Source: Anthonomus grandis grandis (Eukaryota > Arthropoda > Insecta > Coleoptera > Curculionidae). Taken from it: 64,000 bases of DNA. The stretch lies in NCBI RefSeq assembly GCF_022605725.1, contig NC_065554.1, positions 13,039,100-13,103,099 on the forward strand, given 5' to 3'. Shown piece by piece: positions 21,902 to 33,590 of the stretch. Under the pieces are notes generated by a model. The model saw nothing but the letters and a program-made list of their open reading frames with translations, made no database searches and was not told the DNA's origin. A program made the position numbers and the translations under genes. The stretch's first letter is position 1, and each line of letters opens with the position of its first letter.

Positions 21902-22200
21902 AATTGTCGAACGGTCTGAAACGATTCAGTAGTACATTTAAATTAAGTAAGTAAATTTAACAGTCCATAAATTGCAAATAATTATTGTTTGTTTATAAAG
22001 ATCGAACTTTTGAAGACATTTACCAAATCAGCTGATAGGTTTGACAAGTGACGTAAATGATCACTTGGCAAGAGGAATATGAAGATTTATATAGAGGAGT
22101 GATATTTCTTTTTACTGAGCGATCGAGGGATATCGACATAAATTTGGGTAAGCACGACCTCGGAGAGATGGCGCCACAGGTACTTTTATCATTGGATATA
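21902..22200 (-). promoter_or_regulatory. Probable BRAP promoter region with AWCAGCTGWT motif
   Basis: Just upstream of the BRAP start codon, ATCAGCTGAT at 22027-22036 is an exact, self-complementary match to AWCAGCTGWT, the E-box-like core-promoter motif (motif 5) described in Drosophila. TATCGACATA near 22132 resembles a DRE. No TATA box is placed with confidence. The transcription start is inferred to lie about 100-150 bp upstream of the ATG. Confidence 0.45.
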
Positions 22201-22219
22201 CAAATTTACAAGATTGGGA

Positions 22220-22900
22220 ATTACTGACTCAACATAAAAACGAAATAACTTTGGAATTCCTGAAAGAACTATATTAGGTGCATTACTCTTTATTATTTAT
22301 ACAAATATAAAAGAGAAGAAATAATGAGAAAGTAATAACGAAAGTTGGAAAATTAATAAAAGATTTGATGAGTTAATAAAAAATAACGAACTTAAATTAA
22401 ATGTAGAAAAAACAAAAGCAATGTTGGTCAGTACAAAAATTTAGCTTAATAAAGTTAACATTAAATTATATAAAATGGAAATTGATGGTAAGAGAATCGA
22501 ATGAGTTAAACATAAAGAAACTTTAAAATTGACAGTGTATTGAATTTGAAAGAAACTTTTTTCTTTATTATCCTGGAAACTCCTGTGGTGATTCACAAGT
22601 ATTATAAAACCTCTAATCCTGCACAGGTTACGCATCAAATAAAAGACAGATTTTTGGACCTATACCTACTTCCTCATTTACCAAAAACCCTGTAGGAAAA
22701 ATTTACAACCATGTTCCTCGCTATGCGTTAGAAATATTGGTAATCTAAAGAAATTTAAAAGAATGCTAAAAAACTACTATTTCATCTCGCTTTTGACTAA
22801 TAGCCTTATAAGTCATGTTATTGTGATTGTACTCAATCTTACATCATTTTGTATTTTATTTTAAGATCCTACATAAAGCCAGAGCGGCCTTTTAAAAATG
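22220..22900 (+). pseudogene. Non-LTR reverse-transcriptase relic
   Basis: The plus strand reads ILGALLFIIYTNIK near 22270 (from the PQGSILGPLLF motif), then NNELKLNVEKTKAMLVSTK near 22380-22440. A C-terminal region near 22690-22790 has YNHVPRY and KKFKRMLKNYYF. The FADD motif is not visible and stops are frequent. It lies 5' of BRAP on the opposite strand. Confidence 0.6.
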
Positions 22901-23029
22901 CTAACTATAAATAAAAAAATTAATGGCGATCTAATGAAATGAACAATCAAATTTTAAAATATTAAACTTTCAATGCATAAAACTAGCAGACCATGAACTA
23001 TTTTCCAATAAACGATGTATTTGTCCCAA

Positions 23030-23340
23030 TTCAAATTAAACGGTTATGACGGTGGACTCCCCACAGTCAAAAAAACCTTTATGCTGCCGCCCATCGTAAT
23101 TATCATTGACGTTCCACCGCAGCGCGTCGCGACGCTTTTATCCATTGAACACTATCTCCATTAATATTACGGAAAGAGAATGTCAATGGGAATCCGGATG
23201 TTAAATTGTTTCCAGGCGCGGCGCTACGCTAATTATTCCTCTACTTTTACAGGGATTTTTCCCATTGTTAAACAGAAAAGTGCGTGGGTGTTTCGATTTG
23301 ACGTACCTGTTCGATACCTGAAAATAAGGGCAACATAATA
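23030..23340. other. GC-rich, high-complexity non-coding block
   Basis: This stretch is clearly richer in G and C than its surroundings. It includes the perfect palindrome GCGTCGCGACGC near 23124 and GGCGCGGCGC near 23219. No coding frame and no transposon motif is seen. It lies 1.1-1.4 kb upstream of the BRAP start. It may be a conserved regulatory element or promoter, or a repeat I do not recognise. Confidence 0.35.
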
Positions 23341-23934
23341 AATAACATCCTGCGTGAATCAAACAAAATATTATTTACCAGTAGATCTTTTATGATTATT
23401 TTTAGAATAAAGGCAAGGATGGAAGTTCATGCTGAATAGAATGACGTAAATATATCCACATAATATTTTGCTATCTAGGTGATGGTATAAACACACAAAA
23501 AATATTTAATATAGATTTATAACGGAATAAAAGAGGAGGTTTTTAAAATTATATGTGGTTTTTAAAATTTTGTGTCAATCAGCATTATACTCCTCCCTTG
23601 AATAGAATAATAATCGTGATAACTCCGATGTTTTACATCCGTACCTGTATTTGCCCTATTGCTTGAGCACTTAATGATAAATTTCAGATAGTAATTTGTT
23701 CTTGTAAAGGCACACAAAAATCCCAGAGAATAGCTGCCCCAAGTAGTGTGACGCTGTTGTGTCGACAGGAGTACGATGGCTTTCATTTGCAAGTTATCGA
23801 TGTCGGTTTTAGTTTATCCTGCAATACTAAAGGAGTAGGTTAATGCAGTAATACCATACGTATTTATGACCTTAAATAAGTTCCTTCTACTAAGATTTAG
23901 TTTTTAAAAGGCGTCTGGTACTTTAAATGAACTT
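23341..23934. other. Unassigned AT-rich stretch
   Basis: No coding or repeat feature is supported here. Confidence 0.3.
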
Positions 23935-25370
23935 CAAATTCAAATTCATTTATTGCTCTTTTGATTACATAAGTAATATAAGGTCGTCGATTTAAGGATA
24001 GTACTAGAATTAAGATTAAGTTAAAAAGTTTAAAATTAAAATAGTTAGAGCTAAGTAAAATAAAAAGTAAAAGACACACCACTTAACACTAACTTCACCA
24101 GCAAACACAGACTTATCAAAAAAAAAACCTGCTAGCAATATGGACAGTTAAAACCAAACAGATTAAGCTTATCTAAATGAGTTACGTGTTCACCCACTGA
24201 ATAAAAAGGGTGCTGAACAAAAAACGTCCTAGCTACTGACTTGAACTGCCTGTACCGCTCTATCTTCTTAATTTCATTGGGTAATGTATTGTATATTTTG
24301 ACACACATATAATAGGGACTCATTTCATACATGGTTGTCTTATGTCTAGGCTCTGCAAAATCGAATCTATTTCTTGTCTTATTACTGTTAATATTTACAT
24401 CACTTTTTCTGAAAGAGATGTTTGTGTTTGGAGGCAAAACAGCATACTCTGTACAAGGAAAGAGAATATATTGTCATAATTCCTAATTTTTTTAACAAAG
24501 GACACAATGCACTCGAAAAGCGGATCCACACATTGTCCGTACAATTCTTTTTTGAATAACAATGTTCTTTTTATGGACTCTGTATGAGATCCCCAAAACA
24601 TTATGCCACAGGCTATACGTGAATGTACATATGCATAATAAAACTGACAATGTTTTTTAAGTTGTAAATAGCTAAGTTTGCCGACGTTATCTTTTTACAT
24701 ATTTCATCAACATGGCATTGCCAATCTAAATTTTTGTGTAAAGTTAGACCCAAAAACTTAGTTTCGTCCGATTCATATACAATAGTCCCATCGATGTTTA
24801 GGGGCATATCATTATCAATTAATTTCAAAGTCTGCCTTTTGCTTTGAAAATGAATGAATTTTGTTTTGCTTGAATTAAGGACTAACTGATTTTGCTCACA
24901 CCCCTTTTTGCATCTGTAAGGCTGTGGAGTTTGCAAGATCTAAGGCTATTTGACAGTTTTTGTGGGATATTACGCATGATTTCATATCATCGACAAACTA
25001 GGCTAGTACTGTATATGGTCCGCCAATATCATCATTTAAGCTGTTGCAAAACACAATAAAGAAAAGTGGGGACAAAAGTGAGCCTTGTGGAGCACCGGTA
25101 TCTAGGTCTATAAAACGCGATTGGAATGTATAATTAACAATACAGTTCTTGTCACCCTTAATCTAATCTGACTGAGGCCTGTGGCTCAGAAATGACTGAA
25201 TCCAATTAATTTCTTTGCCCTTTATTCCCGCAGAAATCGGAACTTTAATAACACGGTCATGATTCATCATATTGAAAGCGTTGCTTAAGTCTAACTTGAT
25301 AGTTAATTCATTCCGCAGAATTTGCTGATCTATTTTTTGGGTTTATTATATTTTTAAATATTTATAGGTT
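23935..25370 (-). pseudogene. Non-LTR retrotransposon, reverse-transcriptase relic
   Basis: On the minus strand, upstream pieces (24940-25320) read NYTFQSRFIDLDTGAPQGSL, LSPLFFIVF and FVDDMKSCV (FVDD box intact). 24613-24936 reads NQLVLNSSKTKFIHFQSKRQ and ETKFLGLTLHKNLDWQCHV. 24395-24601 and 24132-24437 carry the thumb and C-terminus, with YYMCVKIYNTLPNEIKKI. The 3' untranslated part runs to about 23935 with a repeated AAATTC. Stops near 25003 and 25160 and several frame changes make it dead. Confidence 0.85.
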
Positions 25371-26869
25371 CCTTTGGCGTCTATTGCTGCGCTGATCTGC
25401 CCGTTCTATATTTGAAAATTACCTAATTAGTTTTGGGTAGCCACTAGCAAATTAAGATCACCCATAAAAAGTAGGTGATTAAGCCTGGCCAGTTCTCTAT
25501 TATTTTTCTTAATAGAAAATCCATACCTGGTTATTTTAGTCGGCTTAAGAGTGGGTTCATGGCAGGGGAAAACTATAGTAGGCCTAGGAAATCCCCCTGA
25601 AATATATCTCTACGAATTGGGATTCTGCTTTTTTGAATGTAGGATCTTACAGGTTAGTTAGGAGTTTTAATATCTAATCCTGTCTGGAATTCCGGAGGTT
25701 GACGAAAAGAGACTTTTAGGCCTACTCGCCGGATACTGGCCCCCACTAATATTACTACTACTGGAGTTAACTTAGTCACAACTAAAACTTGCAGGTCTAA
25801 GTAAACTGATTTGGACAGCTACGGAATTAGTTAAGTATGTAGGCAAAAATAGGTAGCAATATTGCAAAAAGGTTTATTCATACCGATTCGACGGTTGACG
25901 TATAATTTCTTTAAGATTTTCAGTTGTCCAGAATTTTCAACATATATCTTTTCTATAGACTTTTTGACTGTTAATTTTTTCTGATAATTTTCTATGATAG
26001 ATAATAGGTATTTGCTGCGAATTTTTCTTTTATCGATGAGATGGAGGGATTCTCCTTTCGTCTTCTTGTAAGTAAATAATTGCAAATCAGCTAACCAGCA
26101 TCTTTTTTTATGCCTTAGTTAACGCTTTTCATAATAAATGTGATAATTCATATAACATATAGAAATAATTACAGTTGTATTTTAATGACTTTACACTAAA
26201 ATATGTGGTTTTACTTTGATCTTCATCATATTCTATATGGCATTTAGTACAAGTATTGCACGGCAAATTCGGCATTTTTTTATAAATACTTGTCAAAGAA
26301 GATAGGTCGTTTATAGAGCCTTCGATTTAAACCATCTTATTTTTTTTTATTTAAGGCTACATTAATGGTGTTTTTGAATAGGAATTTAATAACCAAAAAT
26401 AACGTATCAACGCAGTTCAAGACTTACAGTACAAATATTTAGAAAAAGAAGCATTTAGAAAACTTCTCGTTTTTTAGTTGTGTAAGCTTGATTTTTGTGC
26501 TATGATAGCATGGAAATTATGTTTCTTTTATTAAATAGTCTACTAAATAGTCATACTAAATAGTCACCTAACTACTGATCTATGTTTTGTCGTTCAAGAA
26601 ATTAAAAAGAAAGCTTCAGTGACTTTTTTACTGACAAATTTTTGGCGCATTTTTGTTATCACTAGTTCTTAAAAATGAATAAGTTTTTTGTAACTTATTT
26701 AAGGATTGTCCTTTTTTAGTATTGAAAAAGAAGCGACACAAAATGGTAAAGACGTCAAATAAAAAACCTTGACATCCGATTGATACTTATTAATTCCAAC
26801 AATGCATTTACGACTTATTAAAAGAACCTGAGATAAAAAAATATGAATGAAGAGGAAAAGATAAACACC
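25371..26869. other. Unassigned stretch
   Basis: Sequence without a recognised family. A minus-strand frame at 25831-26085 (84 codons, basic, with HLIDKRKIRSKYLLSIIENY) could be a scrap of a transposase, but I cannot place it. Confidence 0.3.
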
Positions 26870-27495
26870 TTAAACGATACCATAGTGAAAACCCTAACAA
26901 CAAGCCAAGATAAACATTACCCAGCAACCAAAAAAAAAACGAAAGAATAAGCGAAAAAACTAGAGAACCGATGCAAGAAAGAAGAAACAAAAGAAGTGAA
27001 GAAGAGATACAAGGTTTTTGGTGACAGAAATTAAACAAATCATAGAAAATAACAAAATAATGCTTCAAAGAAAAGTTACGCATGGATGGAAAGAAATATG
27101 CAAAATGAGAAAAAAAGATAAAGAGGTTACAACCAATAGAAAGCAATAATTTAATATATTTAAGGAATTCTATAAACTCCTTTACAAAAGTCAATATGAT
27201 GATAGTAACGGTGAAAATCCTGAACCAACCAAAGATCAGGAGAGCTTTCTGATATTACCGTAGAGGAAATAAAATTAGCAGTAAGAAACACAAAAAATAA
27301 TAAAGCGCCAGGGAAAGACAACATAATTACGGACGCAATAAACATAGGAGACCGATATTCACTTCTAAAAATAAAAGATCTTTTTAATCTCCTTCTATTC
27401 AATAGTCCCCGAAAAATTGCATAATTCCATTGTAATCCCGCTTCGCAAAAAAGGAGATATTAGCAGAACTACCGACAAATAAGCCTCTTAAGGGT
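26870..27495 (+). pseudogene. RTE-clade retrotransposon, N-terminal reverse-transcriptase part
   Basis: The plus strand reads ITVEEIKLAVRNTKNNKAPG then KDNIITDAINIGDRY near 27255-27360, the linker characteristic of RTE/BovB-type ORFs ahead of the reverse transcriptase. It is followed by IKDLFNLLLFNSP and, after a frameshift, the remains of IPLRKKGDISRTTDK (the 'NYRPI' region). It stops where the inverted-repeat element begins. Its 3' half is found after that insertion at 28385. Confidence 0.75.
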
Positions 27496-27499
27496 ACAT

Positions 27500-28253
27500 G
27501 CACAATTAAAAGTACATGGACATGCCGAAGATACATGGATGAGCGCGGTGGAGTGGCTACATCGGTGAAGGGGAGAACATCTCGAAGATGCCTTCCTTTC
27601 AGTGTTTTTTACGGTTTCTTTGGGAAAATTAATTTTAAATTATAACTATGTATATAAGCAATGATTGCAGACAGTGATAGCATGCCTTTAAGCGAAAAGT
27701 GGTGGATTATTTGTAATTCCTCAAATCGCCAGTTTTCATCTTATTCTATAATCCAAAAAAGACAGTAGGTACCTAGCAAGCAACACCAATCAGATTTTAT
27801 GCTTACATTAGAATGAGCACATTGTATTTCAATATATTTTTGATAATATAGAAACGAAAATTGACCGTTGCAATTATAATAACTATCATGCAAATAATAT
27901 TTTAGCTTAAGAAAAACTGGTAGTGATATTAAGGTAAGTACACTTTTGATTGATATTTTAATTTACCTAAATATAATGTTCACTCAACAAGAAATTAATA
28001 AATAAATCTTCAGCTTCGGCGAATGTCATGTGGTTTTAAAGTCTCCAAAAAACCTGCACTTTACCACGCGATGAACAGCTCAATCGCGATGCATAACATA
28101 CTATTTTCTTCTGAAATCTACTTAGCGAGGGTGAAACATCTTTAGTTTATGCGATCTCATAAGAAAATAAAGGTTTGTTTTAACATCAATAGAGCGACCG
28201 CGACCGCAATCTCTACCACGCTTATCCATGTATCTTCGGCATGTTCGTAACCT
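27500..28253. mobile_element. Inverted-repeat (TIR) element of about 740 bp inside an RTE copy
   Basis: Left arm at about 27512-27553 contains ACATGCCGAAGATACATGGA, followed by TGAGCGCGGTGGAG. Right arm at 28212-28251 is the reverse complement with few changes. No transposase frame is recognised inside, so it is a non-autonomous (MITE-like) element. The extreme ends and target duplication are not settled. Confidence 0.7.
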
Positions 28254-28384
28254 GAAAAATAAATCAGATTTCTATCTACCTGTGGAACAGGCAGACGTTC
28301 TTCATGGAAAGCTTTAGTAATAATATTCGTAGACTTCCTGACAAAGCCTTCAATGTTTATTACAGTCATGGAGAGTGCATTCAA

Positions 28385-29120
28385 ACAATTGGATTGGACT
28401 CAAAGATATCACATGATGATCAGATGATAACAACCTAAGCAACTTACTTTAACTAGATGAAATGCGAGTGATGTTGCAGGACCTACAAGAGGGGTGTGGA
28501 GTAAACTGTAAAGTCGGTCCTAATATCAGTAGGTCAAAAACAAAATTTACGAAAAACCTTGTTCCTAGCTGTGAAGATTGGCGAAGTTGAAATTCAGATG
28601 GTAAATAGATATCTGTAACATGGCCATGAGGTTAGCATCTCAAAGGATAAGCAAAAAATGCGAACTACAGAGAAGGCTCGCATGAACAACTTTTGGAAGA
28701 CTTAAAGACGTTTTCAATAAAAAGAAGGGTTTTTGATCACTACGTGCTACCAGTAATGACATATGACTCAGAAACCCTAACCCAAAGGAAGATAAAGATC
28801 CTTGCCTGGGGACCACATTAGAAACGAGGGTTCGCGTAGAAGAACTGCTGTTAGCGATGTCCTTGGAGCTATTGCATAGCTTAAGTCTAATTGGGTTGGC
28901 CACATTGCGGCCACAAATGCGGGATGATCAATGGGAAAAGAAGCTTTTCTAGTGGAACCTAGAACAAACAAACAAAGTGGAAGACCGCCTACGCATTGGT
29001 AGGACGATATTAAAAGGATATGTATGCAAACAGCACAAAATCGATTGGAATGTAAAATGATTAGCGAGGCCTATGTTCAACAATGGACACAGAGGGCTGA
29101 ACCATGATGGTGATTTTTTC
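28385..29120 (+). pseudogene. RTE-clade retrotransposon, 3' half
   Basis: A string of plus-strand segments matches the RTE palm-to-tail order: NISRSKTKFTKNLVPS, KIGEVEIQMVNRYL, GHEVSISKDKQKM, RRTAVSDVLGAIA and the end TNKQSGRPPTHW near 28970. The 3' end with GGCTGAACCATGATGG near 29095-29115 resembles the short repeat tails of RTE elements. Many frame changes are present. The motif between this and 26870-27495, including the first Asp and VxQGD box, is missing. Confidence 0.75.
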
Positions 29121-29760
29121 AATAAGAGGCTAAAAAATTTTTCGCTCGGGGAGTGATGGTACTCTCTTTATAAGTTTCTTCTGACTTATCAGTAAAGTCT
29201 ATTTATTTCGTATGATGTATTTAAAATGTTCTAAAGCTTAATAATTGATTATAATTTCAATGGGAATTAAGATGTCAGATAGATATAAATTTAGCGATGT
29301 TTCATTGACAATTCATTTTCTATTTATATTTTGTATTTGAGTTCCTCTTCAATTACTAAATTGTATTTCTAATTTATGTGTCTTGTACTGAAGGATTAAT
29401 AAAATTGCATCTGCATGCATAGGCTTATTAAAAGAATCATATCTTAGATATGGTACATTAAAACTCCTGATCTATTCTGGTTTAATGTATAACGCCTAGA
29501 CATGTCATTTATAATTATGACAAAGCTTAAATGTCTTTCGCGTGCTAATTTTAGACGTTTCAGCACATTTTCTACTTTTGCCATGCCGGCTGACGTACCG
29601 CCAGACAGACCGTCTACAACTAATCATTTTTGTCTAAATTTATGCACAGTAACGACGATAACCTTATGTATCTCACAAATATATAAAGATTTTTTAAAAT
29701 TACAAAATGTATCGTCATAAGTAAAATCTATATTGATGTGACGAATTCATAATTAGTTAT
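29121..29760. other. Unassigned AT-rich stretch
   Basis: No feature supported. The open frame at 29502-29720 has no recognisable domain. Confidence 0.3.
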
Positions 29761-29902
29761 TTATTTTGTTGGGTATTACGTCACTATTTTAGTAAATACT
29801 GTCTCATACGTTCAATTATCGAATTTCTTCTTCTTTTTAATAATTAAGCGTGAGATAGTATTTTCTAAAATAATATCTATTTAAATAGTGACCCAACAAA
29901 AT
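29761..29902. mobile_element. Small MITE (about 140 bp)
   Basis: The ends are inverted repeats: TATTTTGTTGGGT at 29761 and its complement ACCCAACAAAATA at about 29890-29902. GTCACTATTT and the CTCATACG / CGTGAGAT pair continue the symmetry inward. No coding capacity. Confidence 0.7.
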
Positions 29903-32559
29903 AAATATAATTCATTATGAGATTTTTAATTGTCTTAACTGGCCAATAAGAGCAGCAGACTTGAAATAGTTGAGGTGTTGAGGATATGATAGACTTAGGA
30001 TATGAATTATAATTAAATTATTTGTTAGTTCCACTTCTGTTTAAGAACCAGAAAAATCATTGTTTATAATAAAAAAACTATTTTTTTGATGGTTCACTAC
30101 ATTTTAATGTTTGCATGTGTCATATTTATTGAGAATATTTTTTTAATTTTTATTGCCTTGGGGATGGTCTAATATAAGCCAAAACTTGGAACCTTGAAAA
30201 TTTGAAACCACCTTCAATAAATTTAAAAAGAAGCATAACAAATTTTTGGGTCACAAAAAACAACACATTTAGGACATAAAGATTTTTTTTTAATTATACA
30301 TACTCCCATGAATAAAAATTAAAGTTACTGGAAATTTTAACAAAAACACAAAACACAGAATTCGACATAAATGTCGAATCCTATAGAAAAATGGAGACTT
30401 TCTATTTACTTAACATGTATTGTTTCAGTTACTTAAAAGAGCTTATTATCAAATTGACCTATTAACCAGATTTTCTAGCATTTTTTGATTTTGGATAAAA
30501 ATGTTACCTACAAATTAACGAAATTTTAAAACATCTTTCGTGTCAAGAATTTCTTATCTCTATATAGATCAAAAATCTAGTTGAAAAGTTTATTACAAAT
30601 TCTATACGACGAATAACAGAGTTACTAAATTACTGAAAATGGTCAAGTACATATTAATTCTAATACATTCTAATAATACGGCCGTATTAGTATTTATGTG
30701 TTATATTAGGCCAAGCGATGATTGATCTTTTTAAACTATTTTTCTATTTACTTATTATAAAAAAACATTATTAGTTAGCAAAAAAGTATAAAAAATATAA
30801 TTCAAAATTAAAACTCATTAAATGAAATTTTACTAATTGTATCCTAAATAATCCCCAAACACTATACTTCTATCTCGGACAATTAGAAAAAGAAAGTAAT
30901 GCAAGTCACGTGACATTATAACTTAATATGTCAAATATTTGGTAAAATTCATTAATCGTATCTTAAATAAGCCCAAATAATATAAAATTTCAATCGAATC
31001 AAAGCAATACCAAGAAAGAGATTTAAAGTAATATTCACATGAGCGTAAAGCCAAAAAAGGCAGTTTTTGAAAAAATCAAAACTTTGCCGCATTTTCCTAG
31101 CTACAAAACAGAATTTCCTTAATGAATATACACATATTCTGAAAACCCAAAGATTTTCTGATTAGATGCTACACTTCTCTGATATTTTCCGATTCGGTTT
31201 CATTAATTATTTTATAAAATGACCCAACCGAATCCCGATTACCCATTACGCAATAAAAATATTCCCACGCTGGGTTTGAAATGATTGTTTTCACCAGCTT
31301 TTTCCTTAGAGTTTAAGTTGACCCATACAATTAAATGAAAAATCGAATTTTTCGGGTACTTATAGATACTATTGGTGGAATCCTGAAAAATAATTATGTG
31401 TTGTTTAACCTAATTTAGGAATCATATAGTAACGGAATTTAATTTTTTTTAATTTTTAGCAATCTAGAACATACTTAGGCCGGAAATAAAAACTTATGTC
31501 AGCACCTGACTCTAATTCTCATATTCGCATTGACTATTTTTAATTGTTTATAAGATAAACAACAAAACTGGTATAAAATCTAATTTATTTAAACTACCAT
31601 GATCCACAATAATATAACCTAAATTAATTGGGGCACAAACGGAGTCGTTAAACAAAATGAACTACTAAAAACTAGACCCTATTGATAAAACTTTTAAACC
31701 AAATGTAATGTAATGAGTAAGTACAACTCTAAATACATTTATGTAGCCCACGTAAACTACAAAATAAGAGCAATTTATATTTTCTCATAAAGTACACTGA
31801 CACTAAAAATTATTAAAACATAGAAATTCAAATAGCTAAAAACTGTTACGTTGGAAAAAAATTCTCAACTCTTCCGAAATGGTGATATCTAATTAAATTT
31901 TTAAATAGGATGATAAAACTTGCACTGGCACCTTATTGGAAATCCTTTAAAAAGGAAATTGACGATGTACTTTTCTTTTTGAAATAAATTAACTATTGAT
32001 TTTAAATTAAACAAACTTTTCACAAATATGAAAATTCAAAATAAAATATCCCGACGTTAAATGAGTATTTTGTTTATCTTGGGATAGTGATCAATTGTTA
32101 AAAAAAATCTCAGTCATACCACAAGGGGTCAGGTCTGATCAGGACTTACTTTACATATGGCACCATTCTATTTAAAAAAATTAGGGTTAGAGGAAAAAAA
32201 AATTAATACATTTTTTCTCTTATCATAATCCACCTTTTAAACCGATTCTCTCCGAAAAGTATACAGTTCTTAACCCTCCTTTCATATTATAGGTCTGAAA
32301 TTTTCAATGTGTTTGATCGTTTTAAATTTGAGTCCTAGTGTTCGAAATTAATTGAATACATTTTTTTTAAGAATTTTTGATTTTGAACGGAGCAAAAAAG
32401 TGTTTATGAATTTATCATGTATTGTATTAATTATATATTGAGAGAAAACGGGCCAAGTTTCAACCTTGTGCTTTCGTACACAATCTTTATTTCTCAAAAA
32501 GTACGACACTTCTGGTCGGACGTGGCGCCCATAATATAGTCGCAATTTTGGGATTGTGT
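29903..32559. other. Long AT-rich stretch without a recognised feature
   Basis: No gene is seen over 2.6 kb. A weak direct repetition links about 30810-30880 and 30945-31010 (both near ATTGTATCCTAAATAA / ATCGTATCTTAAATAA), possibly an old tandem duplication. Confidence 0.35.
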
Positions 32560-32725
32560 TGTATCTGTCAAAGAAGAATGTGATGCCATGATTACGATTT
32601 GCTCAAGAACATGTCCAATAAACGGAGGATCAATGGAAACAAGTCGTTTTTAGCGAAGAATCGAGGTTTATTAATGTCAAAGAGATGGGACTTCTTACGT
32701 TCGACATCGTGTAGGGTCATTTGTG
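32560..32725 (+). pseudogene. Tc1-like transposase relic
   Basis: The plus strand reads RFAQEHVQ, a stop where Tc1 has Trp, then TEDQWKQVVFSEESRFINV. This is the segment around the first catalytic Asp of Tc1 transposases ('FSDES'), here changed to Glu. Only this scrap remains. Confidence 0.75.
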
Positions 32726-32819
32726 GTGTTGGACCAGGAAAACCAATGGTACTGTCACTAAAAATTCCAAAATGGATTTTTAATTTATGAATTCTTTGTA
32801 GAAATTACATCAATATCTT

Positions 32820-33590
32820 CTTCTGGTCCCATATGCATGCTGCATGTTGGAGATATTCTGCACATTCCTCACATGATTCTAAGGGTGTCGTCTTCTGCCC
32901 GACGAAATATGGTTGTCACATCTGGCACCCCGCTCCAATTCCTGATGTTTTGGTGCCACGAGTGCTTTTTTCGTCCGGGTCCCCTTCGGCCTTCCATCTT
33001 GCCCTGTATAGGATTAGTTTTAGAATGGCATAGCGAGGTTCTCTCAGGATATGTACCAGATACGACTGATGTCATTTATCTTATCTAATAGATGGTGAAG
33101 ATGCCTTGATACCTCTGGTTTATCTTCTAGAGTAATCTAAAATATTTTCGTGACCTAGACGTTAAGAAGCATTGGAGAAAAAATACAACCATCTTGCACT
33201 CTCTTGGTGACATCGAAAGTCTCAGTTGATACTGTGTCAGTAATCTTTACCTCGGCTTTCTGATTCTAATACAGGCATTTTATGATTTGAATATCCTCCT
33301 CACCTACTCCGATTTCTTGTAGTCTTTCTAGAAGTAAATCATATTTGACATTATCGAAAGCATTTTGATAATCAATAAAACAAAGAAAGGCGTCCTGTTG
33401 TTCATCATAGCACTTCTGTCTTGTACCAAACGCTTTAGCGAGAACAAAAATTTTCTTGTTCGCAGTCCCCTAATGAAACCGAACTGTGTCTCACCACTCA
33501 CTTTTCACATCTATTATGCATCCTACGATGAATTCTTCTAAGAAAAGCCTTAAATGAATGGCTCATCAGGCTAATAAGTCTAAAGTCCTC
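32820..33590 (-). pseudogene. RTE-clade reverse-transcriptase relic, 3' part
   Basis: On the minus strand from 33590 downward, across frame changes: CEDFRLISLMSHSFKAFLRR, a segment for 'FIDYQNAFDNVKYDLLLERL' (first Asp), EIGVGEEDIQIIKCLYQNQK, and RVQDGCIFSPMLLNV (the 'VRQGC.LSP' motif). Below 33080 the thumb can be followed to about 32820. The order fits RTE. The same element appears to resume upstream at 34914-35730, with an unrelated element between. Confidence 0.75.

Noticed and set aside
25831..26085. 84-codon basic frame as a transposase piece
   Set aside because: The similarity to transposase linker regions is too vague to call.
26808..27402. Minus-strand Phe/Leu/Ser-rich frames that look like membrane proteins
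   Set aside because: They are the complement of a Lys/Asn-rich plus-strand RTE coding relic; the hydrophobic look is a composition effect.
28157..28971. Minus-strand frames of 64-87 codons
   Set aside because: They run antisense to the RTE 3' half or across the inverted-repeat element and have no recognisable family.
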